Shown piece after piece: positions 17,637 through 27,900 of a DNA stretch of 64,000 nt. A program made the translations under genes and the position numbers. The notes under the pieces were generated by a model. It had not been told where the DNA came from and did not search any database. It worked only from the letters and a program-made list of their open reading frames with translations. Position 1 is the stretch's first letter. Every line of letters starts with the position of its first letter. Origin of the DNA: Paenibacillus sp. J5C2022 (lineage in GTDB: Bacteria > Bacillota > Bacilli > Paenibacillales > Paenibacillaceae); NCBI RefSeq assembly GCF_025567625.1, contig NZ_JAOQJC010000004.1:1-64000 (forward strand), given 5' to 3'.

Positions 17637-17666
17637 TCTACAATTCGGAATGTAAGCGCTTATAAT
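17637..17666 (+). promoter_or_regulatory. Promoter with overlapping cre box for lyase gene 1
   Basis: TATAAT at 17661-17666 has a weak -35 TCTACA at 17637-17642 (18-base spacing). ATGTAAGCGCTTATA (17650-17664) matches the CcpA cre consensus except one base and overlaps the -10 box, so glucose repression is likely. The remaining stretch to 17771 is a leader of about 100 bases. Confidence 0.6.
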
Positions 17667-17770
17667 TTATGGGTGATATGGAAAGGGGGGAGTTCGGCTG
17701 ACTGCAACCAGATGGGAACATCTATTGGGAAAGGTGGAAGCTCATTATGTAGAATAAGGAGTGAAGACTC

Positions 17771-20700
17771 GTGCATGCTCTTCGTGACAAAAAGGATGCG
17801 GCGCTGCGGATAAAGCGAGTGCTGACAGCCTGGTTGATGATCGCAATGATGGTAAGTATGACTCCCTTAATGAACAGCAGAGTAGAGGCGGCCAATAACT
17901 GGGACCCGCCGAATCTGTTCGCCAATGCCGGATATGAAGCTTATGATGCCAACGGGCTTCCTGAGATGTGGACAACCTTCGTGCCGGACGGGACGCCCGA
18001 AATGGGAGTGGATACGACGATTGCTCATGAGGGCAGCGCATCGATGCGCATCCATGCTGCAGCAGAAGCCAGGGCTAGCGTCACGCAGCAGGTTGCCGCT
18101 CAAGGAGGCGTTCCTTATGAGCTGAGCATGTGGATCAAGCTCGACAATATCGTATCCAGCAATATGGGAGTAACGGTACGCATGCAATTTTTTGATGAGA
18201 CGGGAACCAAGATCGGGGGCAATCTTCATCTGGACAGCTGGAAAGGGACATTGGACTGGCAGAAGGTGCAGTATACGGTAGAGACGCCTCCCGGAACGGC
18301 CAAGCTACAGATCGAGAATTTTATATGGGCTGCGACAGGCACGGTATGGTTCGATGATGTCCAGCTGCTTCCGGGAGGGACGATAACGGCGATATTGAAT
18401 CCGGACCATCCCCGTCTGCTGGCGGATGCCGACGATTTCCTGGCAATCGGGCAACGAGTGTCGCAAGATCCATTAGCCGCTAATTGGTATGAGAGCGTAA
18501 AGCAGGATGCGGACAGCATCATTGGCATGCCTGTCTCCTCTTATGAAATACCGGACGGGCTGCGCTTGCTGGCTACGAGCCGGGAAGTGCTGCGGAGGAT
18601 ATATACGCTGGGTATGGCATATCAGGTGGAAGGAAATGCGCTGTACGCGGAACGGGCTTGGGAAGAGTTGGAAGCGGTAGCAGCATTCCCGGATTGGAAT
18701 CCGCGTCACTTCCTGGATACGGCGGAGATGACGCATGCCTTCGCGATCGGCTATGACTGGTTCTACGACTACTGGTCGGAGACGCGGAAGGAAGCCATCC
18801 GGCATGCGATTGCGACGATGGGGTTAATGCCGGGGCTGCAGCAATACGAATCGGCATGGTGGCCCAATGCGGTCAGCAACTGGAACATGGTCTGCAACGG
18901 CGGGCTGGCAGCCGGGGCTATGGCCATCGGCGACGTTCCGGAATACCGCTATCTGGCGGATGAGATACTGCGCAAGGGACTGGACTCCGTACAGAAGGCA
19001 CTGGATCAGTTCATGCCGGACGGAGGCTGGTACGAAGGTTACAGCTACTGGGATTATGCAACGCAATATTTGACGCTGCATCTGGCGGGCATGCAGAGCG
19101 CGCTTGGCACGGACTTCGGACTGTCCGCGCGGGCAGGTCTGGCGGAGACGGGGCAATTCCCCATCTACATGGAAGGGCCAATCGGCCAGACATACAATTA
19201 CTCTGACGCATCTCCGGATTCCACGAGAGCGCCGCAGCTGATGTGGATGGCTCAGCAGTATAACCTTCCGGCTTATCAATGGTTCAGCGAGCGGACGCCG
19301 GGAAGGGCGGAAGGACTGCTCTGGTACAGAGAGAATGCGTATGAAGGTCCGCGCAAGGAGGGACTCGCGAAGGACAGGTACTTCTCCAATATAGACGTTG
19401 CCTTGTTCCGCAGCACATGGGAAGATCGCAATGCGCTGTTCGCCGGTATCAAGGGCGCCTATTCCGATACGAGCCATAAGCAGCTGGATGCCGGTGAATT
19501 CGTCCTGGATGCGCTTGGCGTTCGCTGGGCGAAGCTGCTGGGAGCGGACAATTACAATCTTCCCGGCTACTTCGACACGGCCAGCCAGCGCTGGACGTAC
19601 TATCGGAATCGTGCGGAAGGCAGCAATACGCTCGTCATTAATCCCGGCATGGGGCCGGAGCAGGATATTCGAAGCGCGGCAGAAGTCATCGATTACCGGT
19701 CCGATCTGACGGAAGCTTACGCGATCGTCGATCTTCAGCCGGTCTATTCCGAAGCGGCAGTCAAGGCGGAGCGCGGTATCAAGCTGCTGGACCATCGGCG
19801 ACAGTTCCTCGTGCAGGATGAGGTGGTGCTGACCGAGCCTTCTGATATATGGTGGTTCATGCATACGGGCGCTTATGTAGAAGAAGTCAGCCCGGATGGC
19901 AAGACAGCCATTCTTAGCCAGGGCGGCAAGCGCTTATGGATGCGGATATTGTCGGCCCAAGGCGAATTCACAATTATGGATGCCGAGCCGCTGCCGGCGT
20001 CGCCCGATCCAGCTGGACAGAACCCTAATATCGGGACGAAGAAGGTAGCCGTTCACGTGTCGGATACGATGGGACTTGAGCTGTCCATTCTGATGGTGCC
20101 TCTCCATGAGTGGGAGGAGGCTCCGACCGACCTGCCCTCCGTCGTTCCGCTGTCGCAGTGGGCTGAAGCGCAGGAGAACGTATCTCTGCTGGAGAGCGTC
20201 ACGCTGGACGGCGAGGCCATGTCAGAGTTCGCGGAGGATACGTTCACTTACCATATGAAGCTGCCTGCCGAAGCGACAACCGCTCCCGCAGTAGGTGCGG
20301 CGGCAAGCAATGCTGCAGCCAGTGTCTCCGTGTCACAGGCGGCGGAGCTGCCTGGCACCGCTTGGATTGAAGTGCAGAATGCTCCAGGAGGAGACGTCAC
20401 CCGCTACGCGATTCACTTCGAACGAGAAGAATCGAATGATGGAGGAGATAGCGGGCTGCCTGTCGCTGCCGTGACGGCCAGCTCCGATGATGGCAATATT
20501 CCGGAGAATACGCTGGACGGAGACTTCGCGACGCGATGGTCGGCGGAAGGAGACGGAGAGTGGATACAATACGATCTGGGCGGAACGACTACGGTGAAGA
20601 GTGTGTCGCTGGCATGGTTCCGGGGCAATGAGCGAAGTTCCATCTTCGATATTACCCTGTCGGAGGACGGAACGAACTGGACGACAGTCTATAGCGGAAG

Positions 20701-22201
20701 CAGCAGCGGCGATACATTGGAGCTGGAAAATTACGATATCGGCGAGCATAACGCCCGTTATGTGAAAATCATTGGCCACGGCAATACAAGCAATCTATGG
20801 AATAGCATACTGGAAACCCGCATCCACGATATCGTCATTCCAGGGCCGCAATTGCCGGTGCGTCTGGACAGTGTCGCGCTCTCCGCTTCTGCGGATACGA
20901 TCGACTTGGGCAACTCTCTGCAGCTTGCCGTAAGCGGCGAACTGACAGATGGAACGCCGGCGGATATGAGCGTAACGGAGGTGACGTATTATTCGGATCG
21001 TCCGGATGTCATCGCACTATCGCCATCGGGATTAGCGGAGGCGGTAGGAGATGGTACAGCCAAGATTACCGTTATGGTGAAGGACGGCTGGCTCGTGAAG
21101 ATGGCCAGTATGCAGCTGACGGCGAAGGATCCCAGCATGCGGATGCCGCTGCATGATTCCTTCGTCCGGGATGGCGCCTATAGCGGAGACAATTACGGCA
21201 GCGACAGCACTCTGCTGGTGAAGGCGTCTATTCCGAACAACGGATACAACCGGATATCTTATCTGCAATTCGACGCTTCCTCTATCCCTGCCGGTACGAT
21301 GAGCGTAACCTTGAACGTGCAAGGGTATATAGGCGACAGCAACGGAACCGAAGCGGATGTCTATGTGCACAAGGTCGCCGATGACTCATGGACCGAACAA
21401 TCGCTCACTTGGAGCAATCAGCCGGCTATTGGAGCTGAGATCGCGGTGGAGCACTTCAATGATGTTTCTTCCTGGCATGAGATCGATATTACAGATTATG
21501 TGCTGGAGGAAGCGGCAGGCGACGGCATCGTCAGCTTGGCGCTGAAGCAGAACGGAACCGGCTATGTGCTTGTGCTTCACAGCAAGGAGCACGTCGCCAA
21601 TAAGCCTGCCCTTCAATTCCATACCGATAACACGGCACCGCAGATTGCGATAGTGGAGCCTGCAGAGGTGACGTATCGCACGGCAGATGAGCTGACGCCG
21701 CTGTTCACGGTTACGGATGAGGAATCCGGCGTGGACAGCAGCCGCACGGTGGCGGCGATCGGAGGAGTGACGGTCGATTCCGAAGCTGCCATACCGCTGT
21801 ATACGCTGTCACTGGGGCTGCATGTATTCACGGTGACGGCAAGCGACAATGCTGGCAATACGTCCAGCCGCTCCGTTACGTTCAGAACGGAGGCAAGCAT
21901 GGGAAGCTTGCATGACCTGCTCATCGCATTCGCCCGGGAGGGATGGATCGACAACAAGGACGTATGGAAGAACCTTTCTCAGAAGCTGCAGCAAGACAAT
22001 CTGAAAGCATTCATCTATGAAGTTGAAGCGCAGAGCGGGAAGCATATTACCGCGGAGGCCGCCGCATATTTGCTGCGCGACGCCAACGCATTGCTTGGCG
22101 GACCGGCAGCGGAGGGAGCGGAGACTGAAGAAGTGGCTGAAGAGGCAACGGGAGAAACGACTACAGCTGTGGATGATGACGATGACGTGCAGTTGGAATA
22201 G
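17771..22201 (+). CDS. Giant secreted heparinase II/III-like polysaccharide lyase, copy 1
   Basis: 1476 residues, GTG start 8 bases after AAGGAGTG. The signal peptide ends near SRVEA-ANNW. Domains in order: carbohydrate-binding jelly roll (about 45-210), alginate-lyase-like alpha/alpha toroid (about 215-530; HPRLLADADDF, AIGYDWFYDYWSE, DGGWYEGYSYWDYA), heparinase II/III beta-sandwich (about 535-800; SHKQLDAGEF), a small beta domain, F5/8-type C domain (about 894-1025), Ig-like (about 1030-1120), DNRLRE domain (about 1123-1285), Ig-like (about 1287-1372), FIMAH domain (about 1376-1455) and an acidic tail. It probably cleaves a uronate-containing polysaccharide outside the cell; the polymer is not evident. 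Close paralogue at 24953. Confidence 0.85.
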   Translation: MHALRDKKDAALRIKRVLTAWLMIAMMVSMTPLMNSRVEAANNWDPPNLFANAGYEAYDANGLPEMWTTFVPDGTPEMGVDTTIAHEGSASMRIHAAAEARASVTQQVAAQGGVPYELSMWIKLDNIVSSNMGVTVRMQFFDETGTKIGGNLHLDSWKGTLDWQKVQYTVETPPGTAKLQIENFIWAATGTVWFDDVQLLPGGTITAILNPDHPRLLADADDFLAIGQRVSQDPLAANWYESVKQDADSIIGMPVSSYEIPDGLRLLATSREVLRRIYTLGMAYQVEGNALYAERAWEELEAVAAFPDWNPRHFLDTAEMTHAFAIGYDWFYDYWSETRKEAIRHAIATMGLMPGLQQYESAWWPNAVSNWNMVCNGGLAAGAMAIGDVPEYRYLADEILRKGLDSVQKALDQFMPDGGWYEGYSYWDYATQYLTLHLAGMQSALGTDFGLSARAGLAETGQFPIYMEGPIGQTYNYSDASPDSTRAPQLMWMAQQYNLPAYQWFSERTPGRAEGLLWYRENAYEGPRKEGLAKDRYFSNIDVALFRSTWEDRNALFAGIKGAYSDTSHKQLDAGEFVLDALGVRWAKLLGADNYNLPGYFDTASQRWTYYRNRAEGSNTLVINPGMGPEQDIRSAAEVIDYRSDLTEAYAIVDLQPVYSEAAVKAERGIKLLDHRRQFLVQDEVVLTEPSDIWWFMHTGAYVEEVSPDGKTAILSQGGKRLWMRILSAQGEFTIMDAEPLPASPDPAGQNPNIGTKKVAVHVSDTMGLELSILMVPLHEWEEAPTDLPSVVPLSQWAEAQENVSLLESVTLDGEAMSEFAEDTFTYHMKLPAEATTAPAVGAAASNAAASVSVSQAAELPGTAWIEVQNAPGGDVTRYAIHFEREESNDGGDSGLPVAAVTASSDDGNIPENTLDGDFATRWSAEGDGEWIQYDLGGTTTVKSVSLAWFRGNERSSIFDITLSEDGTNWTTVYSGSSSGDTLELENYDIGEHNARYVKIIGHGNTSNLWNSILETRIHDIVIPGPQLPVRLDSVALSASADTIDLGNSLQLAVSGELTDGTPADMSVTEVTYYSDRPDVIALSPSGLAEAVGDGTAKITVMVKDGWLVKMASMQLTAKDPSMRMPLHDSFVRDGAYSGDNYGSDSTLLVKASIPNNGYNRISYLQFDASSIPAGTMSVTLNVQGYIGDSNGTEADVYVHKVADDSWTEQSLTWSNQPAIGAEIAVEHFNDVSSWHEIDITDYVLEEAAGDGIVSLALKQNGTGYVLVLHSKEHVANKPALQFHTDNTAPQIAIVEPAEVTYRTADELTPLFTVTDEESGVDSSRTVAAIGGVTVDSEAAIPLYTLSLGLHVFTVTASDNAGNTSSRSVTFRTEASMGSLHDLLIAFAREGWIDNKDVWKNLSQKLQQDNLKAFIYEVEAQSGKHITAEAAAYLLRDANALLGGPAAEGAETEEVAEEATGETTTAVDDDDDVQLE

Positions 22202-22279
22202 TTTTATGAATTAGCGCCGAAAAGCCCTATCTTTAGCCACTTTGGCTATGGGGAGTCATTACAGGCGTACAAGCTGAAT

Positions 22280-22304
22280 GGGGCTGATTGCAGCCCCTTT
22301 TTTT
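22280..22304 (+). terminator. Rho-independent terminator after lyase 1
   Basis: GGGGCT, loop GATTGC, AGCCCC, then seven T. A textbook terminator. Confidence 0.92.
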
Positions 22305-22362
22305 GTATAAAGAATAAGTTCCGGGTCCCCCGCAAAGTACCTGTGCATGCTTCGAAGCAAAG

Positions 22363-22544
22363 CCCCACACTTGGAGACTGCTGCAAAAGTGCTCATTCGG
22401 AATACCAACTTAAGTGAATCAAAAAAACGAGCCACTAGAATCGATTCTAAGGCTCGTTTTGAGGTAGGGGAGACATTTATTGACCCCCTGAAATAGTCGG
22501 ATTCTTTAAAAGCACGACTTTTGCAGAAGTTTCCACTTGTGGGG
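22363..22544. mobile_element. MITE-like element or IS remnant, 182 bp with 28-bp terminal inverted repeats
   Basis: The left end (22363-22390, starting CCCCACACTTGG) and the reverse complement of the right end (22517-22544) match at 24 of 28 positions and share CTGCAAAAGT at their inner ends. The interior has no coding frame. It holds a hairpin, ACGAGCC (22428-22434) with GGCTCGT (22451-22457), around the palindrome TAGAATCGATTCTA, followed by TTT. No clear target duplication was seen. The interior is too short for a transposase, so this is a non-autonomous element or a deletion relic. Confidence 0.65.
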
Positions 22545-22709
22545 TTATTTTGTCATTATTGAAAAATATCGCTGCGATTTAAGCAGATGGAGGGACTGGG
22601 GCTGCAGGCGAGGCAGGAGAAGAATATACAAGTTTGCGATTACTTTTTCTATAGGTCGGGCGATAGAGGCTTTGTTATAGTAACAGCAGAATAGGAGGTG
22701 AAGTGCGGA

Positions 22710-23498
22710 TTAATCGGAATAGGAAGCCCGCCGGTATTGGGTGGGCGACAGACCCATTTTTTGCTTGAAGTAGCGAGAGAAGTGCGAAGCGTCATAGAAG
22801 CCCAGTTCATGGGCGATCAGCTCGATGGCGTCTTCGGATTGGATCAGCCGTGTGCACGCTTGCTCGATGCGCAGCTGATTGTGCAGCTCGATTGCTCCGC
22901 AGCCGAATTCGCGATGGACGAGGCGCTCCAGATGCGAGGGACTCATGCAGAAGTGGCGGGCAATCTCCAGCAGAGTAAGCTTGCCGGTCAGATGCTGACG
23001 CAGCTTCTGCAGCAGCTTAAGCCGGAATTCCGCTTCGCTGCGCTGCAACGAATGCTCGATGATCGCGATAAGCAGAGCGTCCAGCTCGTTCGCCAGCTTC
23101 AGTCTGGACAGCTTGCTCGCATGCTCGCCCAACTGCAGCATAACGGCGATTTTACCTTGCATATGGGCGTAATTCACAATCGTCAGCTCCGTCATATGGG
23201 AGAGCAGAAGCGATCGCATGTCGGAGGCCGTCTTGTGGTTCAGATTCAGTCCGAATTGCACGTAACCGGAAGGGGTATAGAGATTGTGCGTCATGTCAGG
23301 AGGAATCAGACACAGCATGCCGGGCTTCAGCTCATACGGCTTGTCCGCGATATGCATCTGCAGCATGCCTTCCGTCACCCAGATCAACTGATGATAGGCA
23401 TGGCGATGGGGCTCCTTGGACCAGCCTTGTTGCCGCTGCAAGTAGTTCACGTCCAGATATGCCTCGGAGGGGTAAGGAATAATGATCGATCGGGACAC
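22710..23498 (-). CDS. AraC family transcriptional regulator with cupin domain
   Basis: 262 residues from GTG 23498, which follows AAGGGAG by about 8 bases; an upstream in-frame ATG lacks a ribosome site. The cupin part (about 25-110) contains KEPHRHAYHQLIWVTEGMLQ and LIPPDMTHNLYTP. The C-terminal double helix-turn-helix (about 165-260) contains LLEIARHFCMSPSHLERLVH and FYDASHFSRYFKQKMGLSPT. It is divergent from the propeller-lyase pair at 23750-29293 and is the obvious candidate regulator of it, responding to an oligosaccharide from the lyase. Confidence 0.92.
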   Translation of the reverse strand: MSRSIIIPYPSEAYLDVNYLQRQQGWSKEPHRHAYHQLIWVTEGMLQMHIADKPYELKPGMLCLIPPDMTHNLYTPSGYVQFGLNLNHKTASDMRSLLLSHMTELTIVNYAHMQGKIAVMLQLGEHASKLSRLKLANELDALLIAIIEHSLQRSEAEFRLKLLQKLRQHLTGKLTLLEIARHFCMSPSHLERLVHREFGCGAIELHNQLRIEQACTRLIQSEDAIELIAHELGFYDASHFSRYFKQKMGLSPTQYRRASYSD

Positions 23499-23559
23499 GG
23501 TTATGCTCCCTTCATGGGTCGTTAGTTGGCAACATTGTATAGCCAAGGCGTAATTGTGT

Positions 23560-23608
23560 CAATTGCTGTGAAGCGATTCTGCGAAGGAATCGTATTGCGA
23601 AGCAATTG
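23560..23608. promoter_or_regulatory. Large imperfect dyad between divergent AraC and propeller genes
   Basis: CAATTGCT (23560-23567) mirrors AGCAATTG (23601-23608), and inside them CGATTC (23574-23579) mirrors GAATCG (23587-23592). The dyad lies in the intergenic region shared by the AraC gene and the propeller-lyase operon. It is a plausible AraC operator. Confidence 0.45.
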
Positions 23609-23749
23609 TGAGAAGCGTCAGACGTGCGTATGCGATGCTGTATTACAATGGTATGTTGTGCGGCATTGACTGCGGCAATTGATGGATGCTCGAAGGACAC
23701 AGTGCATGCACGAAGTATGCAGAGAATAAGACGAGAAAGAGGGATTCAA

Positions 23750-24919
23750 TTGTACAAGTGGGAGAGAGTGCAGTCCAGACGTTTGAGCAATGGGGAGGGA
23801 CATTACTTTTTTGGCTATTATGATGTATGCGCTTACGGCGGTAAAGGGAGCTTTCACCTGGCGCATCGCACATCATTCGCAGGGCGTATACCCGAGCGGA
23901 CGGAAAGCTGCGAAATCGGTATTTTGGACGGGGAAAGCGGAGCATTCACAGCGCTTGCGGAGACGCGGGCATGGAATTTCCAGCAAGGCGCGATGCTGCA
24001 ATGGCGGCCGCAGCATGCGGATAGGGAAATCCTGTTCAACAGCTATGGTGATAACGGCAGCTTATGCGGCGTGATGATGAATGTGGCGAACGGCACGTCG
24101 AGGACGCTGCCGCTTCCGATCGCATGCGTATCTCTTGACGGCCGCTATGCGCTCAGCGTCAGCTTCGGCCGCATGTTCCAGTTCCGGCCGGGCTACGGAT
24201 ATGCGGGAGCGGATGCTGAGCATGACCGAAAGCTGGCTCCGGAGGAAGACGGGGTGTACCTGCTGGATCTGGAGAGCGGGACTTGCAGGCTGGCGCTGTC
24301 CCTGCGTCAGCTGCAATCGTTCACGCAAGGGTATATGCCGGGAGAAGACATCAAGCTGCTCGTGAACCATCTTACCTTCAACAACGACGGCAGCCGATTC
24401 GTCATGCTGCTTCGCAACTTTCCTTCGCAGGGTCGTACTTGGGGAACGGTTGTCGTCACGGCGAACAGGGACGGAAGCGGGCTGTTCGCGAAGAAGGATG
24501 CTTACTCCTTCGCCTCTCATTACTACTGGAAGAACGAGCGGGAATTGCTGATCTATAGCGACGGCCCGCAGGGCAATCAGCTGTACGAATGGCAAGACTG
24601 CTCCGCACATATACGCACCATAGACATGGGGTACTTCCGCAAGGACGGGCATTGCAGCTATTCGCCGGATCGGCAGTGGCTGCTGTACGACAGCTATCCC
24701 GACGAGAACCGGATGCAGCATCTGTATCTCTACCATCCCGCCAGCGGGCGCGGTATGACGCTGGGCTCTTATTCCGCCATGCCGTCGGAGCTGGATGCGC
24801 GCTGCGATCTCCATCCCCGCTGGAACTACGCGGGTACGCATATTTCATTCGATTCGACACATGAGGGAAGCAGGCAGATCTATGAGATGGACTTGAGAAA
24901 GGTTATGAGCGAATGGTAG
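23750..24919 (+). CDS. TolB-like beta-propeller protein of polysaccharide-utilisation loci
   Basis: 389 residues from TTG 23750, six bases after AAAGAGGG. No signal peptide. Blade-like repeats include WNFQQGAMLQWRPQHADREI, NHLTFNNDGSRFVMLLRNF, HCSYSPDRQWLLYDSYPDEN and LHPRWNYAGTHISFDST. The opening FGYYDVCAYGGKGSFHLAHR and the segment FQFRPGYGYAG look like a widespread bacterial propeller family without firm function. It differs in sequence from the propeller at 16410. It ends 33 bases before lyase copy 2, so the two form an operon. It may handle the lyase product in the cytoplasm; this is inference from position. Confidence 0.75.
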   Translation: MYKWERVQSRRLSNGEGHYFFGYYDVCAYGGKGSFHLAHRTSFAGRIPERTESCEIGILDGESGAFTALAETRAWNFQQGAMLQWRPQHADREILFNSYGDNGSLCGVMMNVANGTSRTLPLPIACVSLDGRYALSVSFGRMFQFRPGYGYAGADAEHDRKLAPEEDGVYLLDLESGTCRLALSLRQLQSFTQGYMPGEDIKLLVNHLTFNNDGSRFVMLLRNFPSQGRTWGTVVVTANRDGSGLFAKKDAYSFASHYYWKNERELLIYSDGPQGNQLYEWQDCSAHIRTIDMGYFRKDGHCSYSPDRQWLLYDSYPDENRMQHLYLYHPASGRGMTLGSYSAMPSELDARCDLHPRWNYAGTHISFDSTHEGSRQIYEMDLRKVMSEW

Positions 24920-24952
24920 TCCTACTTTGTTACTTTTCTGAAGGAGTGATGA

Positions 24953-27900
24953 ATGTTGGGGAATGTGAATAGAAGAGCGAGGCAGGGGTTGCTGAAGCGG
25001 GCGACAGCGGTATTGCTGGCCGTATTGTTGGCGGCCAGTCTCCTTCCCCCTTATGGGGACAGAGTGGAAGCGAGCGGCTGGCATTCGCCCAATCTGGTGG
25101 CGAATCCCGGCTTCGAGAGCTATGATGCCAGTACGGGCATGCCCGGCAATTGGTCGTCTTGGATAGCTTCGGGAACGCCTTCGGTCTCGGTAGATACATC
25201 TGTATACGCTGAAGGCGCCGCATCGCTGCGCATCCAGGCAGATACGGTGAGCAGAGCCAATGTGAAGCAAACAGTTCCTGTTACAGGCGGCGAAATATAC
25301 GATCTGAGCCTATCAGTGAAGCTGGATAATATCGTCTCCAGCGACAAGGGAGCACAGATCCGGATACAGTACTTCGACCAAAGCTGGAACAAGGTTGGCG
25401 ATAGCGCGTATATCGTCGTCGGCACAGGAACGAAGGATTGGCATGAGGTGACATACAGCGCAGAGGTTCCTGCCGATGCGACGCGCTTTCAGATCGAGCC
25501 GTTCCTGTGGCTCGCGACGGGGAGCGTATGGTTCGATAATGTCTCATTGCTGCACCAAGGCATGCTGACGGGCTTGCTGAAGCCGACCCACCCCAGACTG
25601 CTGGCGGACGCCGATGATTTTGCGGCAATTGGAGCACGGGTACAGAGCGACCCGCTAGCCGCTGGCTGGTATCAGAAGGTGAAGGCGGATGCCGATGCGA
25701 TGATTCAGGAGCCCGTGGTTACTTTCAGCGGGACTGGACGGTTGTTGCAGACAGCACGTCTTGTGCATCACCGGATGTATACGCTGGGGATGGCCTACTG
25801 GCTGGAAGGCGATATAGCATATGCAGAACGGGCTTGGGATGAATTGGAAGCGGTTGCAGGATTCGTGCATTGGCTGGACTCCAACTTCCTGGAAACGGCA
25901 GAGATGATCCATGCTGTAGCCATCGGCTATGACTGGTTCTATCCCTACTGGTCGGAATCCCGCAAGGACGTAATCAAGGAAGCGATTGCGGTCAAAGGTC
26001 TGATTCCGGGGCTGCGGGACTATACAAACGAACGGTGGTGGACGAAAACCGTCAGCAATTGGAATGTCGTCTGCAATGGCGGACTGGCTGCGGGGGCGCT
26101 GGCCATCGGGGATGATCCGGCCTATCGGCAGCTGGCCGAAGAAGTGCTTCGCAAAGGATTGGACAGCGTACAGGGAGCACTGCAGCAATTCGCACCCGAT
26201 GGAGGATGGTACGAAGGCCCTTCCTATTGGGATTTCACCTCGCAATACTTAGCGCTTTATCTGGGGGGCATGCAGAGCGCATTGGGAACGGACTTCGGTC
26301 TGTCGAATCTGCCCGGACTGTCGGAGACGGGGGACTACTCCATCTATATGGAAGGACCGTTCCAACGTTCTTTCAATTACTCCGACAGCGGCCCGGGACG
26401 ATTCCCGTCACCGCAGCTGATGTGGCTGGCGAATCAATACGACCGCCCGGAGTATCAATGGTTCCGTAAGGGAGCATTGGGTGAGGCGGAAAATCTTCTA
26501 TGGTACCGTCCAAGCGCATACAGTGGCCCGAGAAAAGAAGGAATGCCGAAGGATCGCTATTTTGAAAATATTGATGCCGCGACCTTCCGGAGTGCTTGGG
26601 AAGACCGCCAAGCACTGTTCACAGGTCTGAAAGGGGCTTATCATCACCGGAGCCACAGGCAACTGGATGCAGGGGAATTCGTGCTGGATGCGCTTGATGT
26701 GCGCTGGGCCGATGTGCTGGGTTTTGATGATTACGATATGCCAGGATACTTTGACTTTGATAACCAAAGATGGTCTTATTACCGCAATCGGGCGGAAGGA
26801 ACGAATACAATTGTGATCAACCCGGGTATAGGACCGGAGCAAGATTATAATACCGCTGCAGAAATGATCGAATACGGCTCAAGCGTGACAGGAGGCTATG
26901 CGATCGTTGATCTGAAGCCGCTTCAAGGGCCGGAAGTGTTGCGGGCGCACCGCGGCATCAAGCTGTTGGATCATCGCCGTCAGTTCCTTGTTCAAGATGA
27001 AGTGGAACTGAGCGAACCTGGACATATATGGTGGTTCATGCATACAGGCGCGAATGTGGAAGAAGTGAGCGCCGATGGGAAGACGGCTATCCTTCAATTG
27101 GATGGGAAGCGCTTGTGGATGCGGATACTGTCCTCTCAAGGCCAATTCACGGTCATGGACGCACAGCCGCTGCCGTCATCCCACGATCCTTCGGTGCAAA
27201 ATCCTAACCTGGGTATGCGAAAGGTCACTATACATGAACCGGATGTATCTCACCTCCAGCTGTCTGTACTCATGGTTCCTCTCCGCGAGTGGGAAGAGCC
27301 TCCTGTCGCTCTGCCTGTCACGACGCCGTTGTCGCAATGGGGACAGGAGACGGAGTCAGTGTCGCTGCTGCAAGAGGTGACGATAGACGGCGTAGCATTA
27401 GACGGCTTCATGCCGGATACACTGACGTACAATGTGATGCTTCCTGCGGAGATGACGAGCGTGCCGAATGTTGCCGCATCGGCTGCACAACTGGGAACAT
27501 CGGTTGCCGTAACACAAGCTGACGCGGTGCCTGGGACAGCATGGATTGAAGTTCAGAATCCGAATGAGGCAGAGGCTACCCGCTATGCCGTTCATTTTCA
27601 ATATGAAAGCGACATTACTCAAGATAGCGGTCTGCCGGTACAAGCTGTCGCTGCAAGCTTCTCCAGCCCGCAAGACAACAATATTCCAGAGAACACCGTC
27701 GACGGCAATTACTCTACGATATGGGCGGTAGAAGGAGACGGCCACTGGATACAGTACGACTTGGGAGCTCCGACAACCGTTCGCAGTGTATCACTGGCCT
27801 GGTTCAGGGGGGCGGAGCGACGAGCTATATTTGATATTGAAGTATCTGATGACACCCAAAACTGGACGAGTGTATTCAGCGGCACGGCCAGCGGCGAGAC

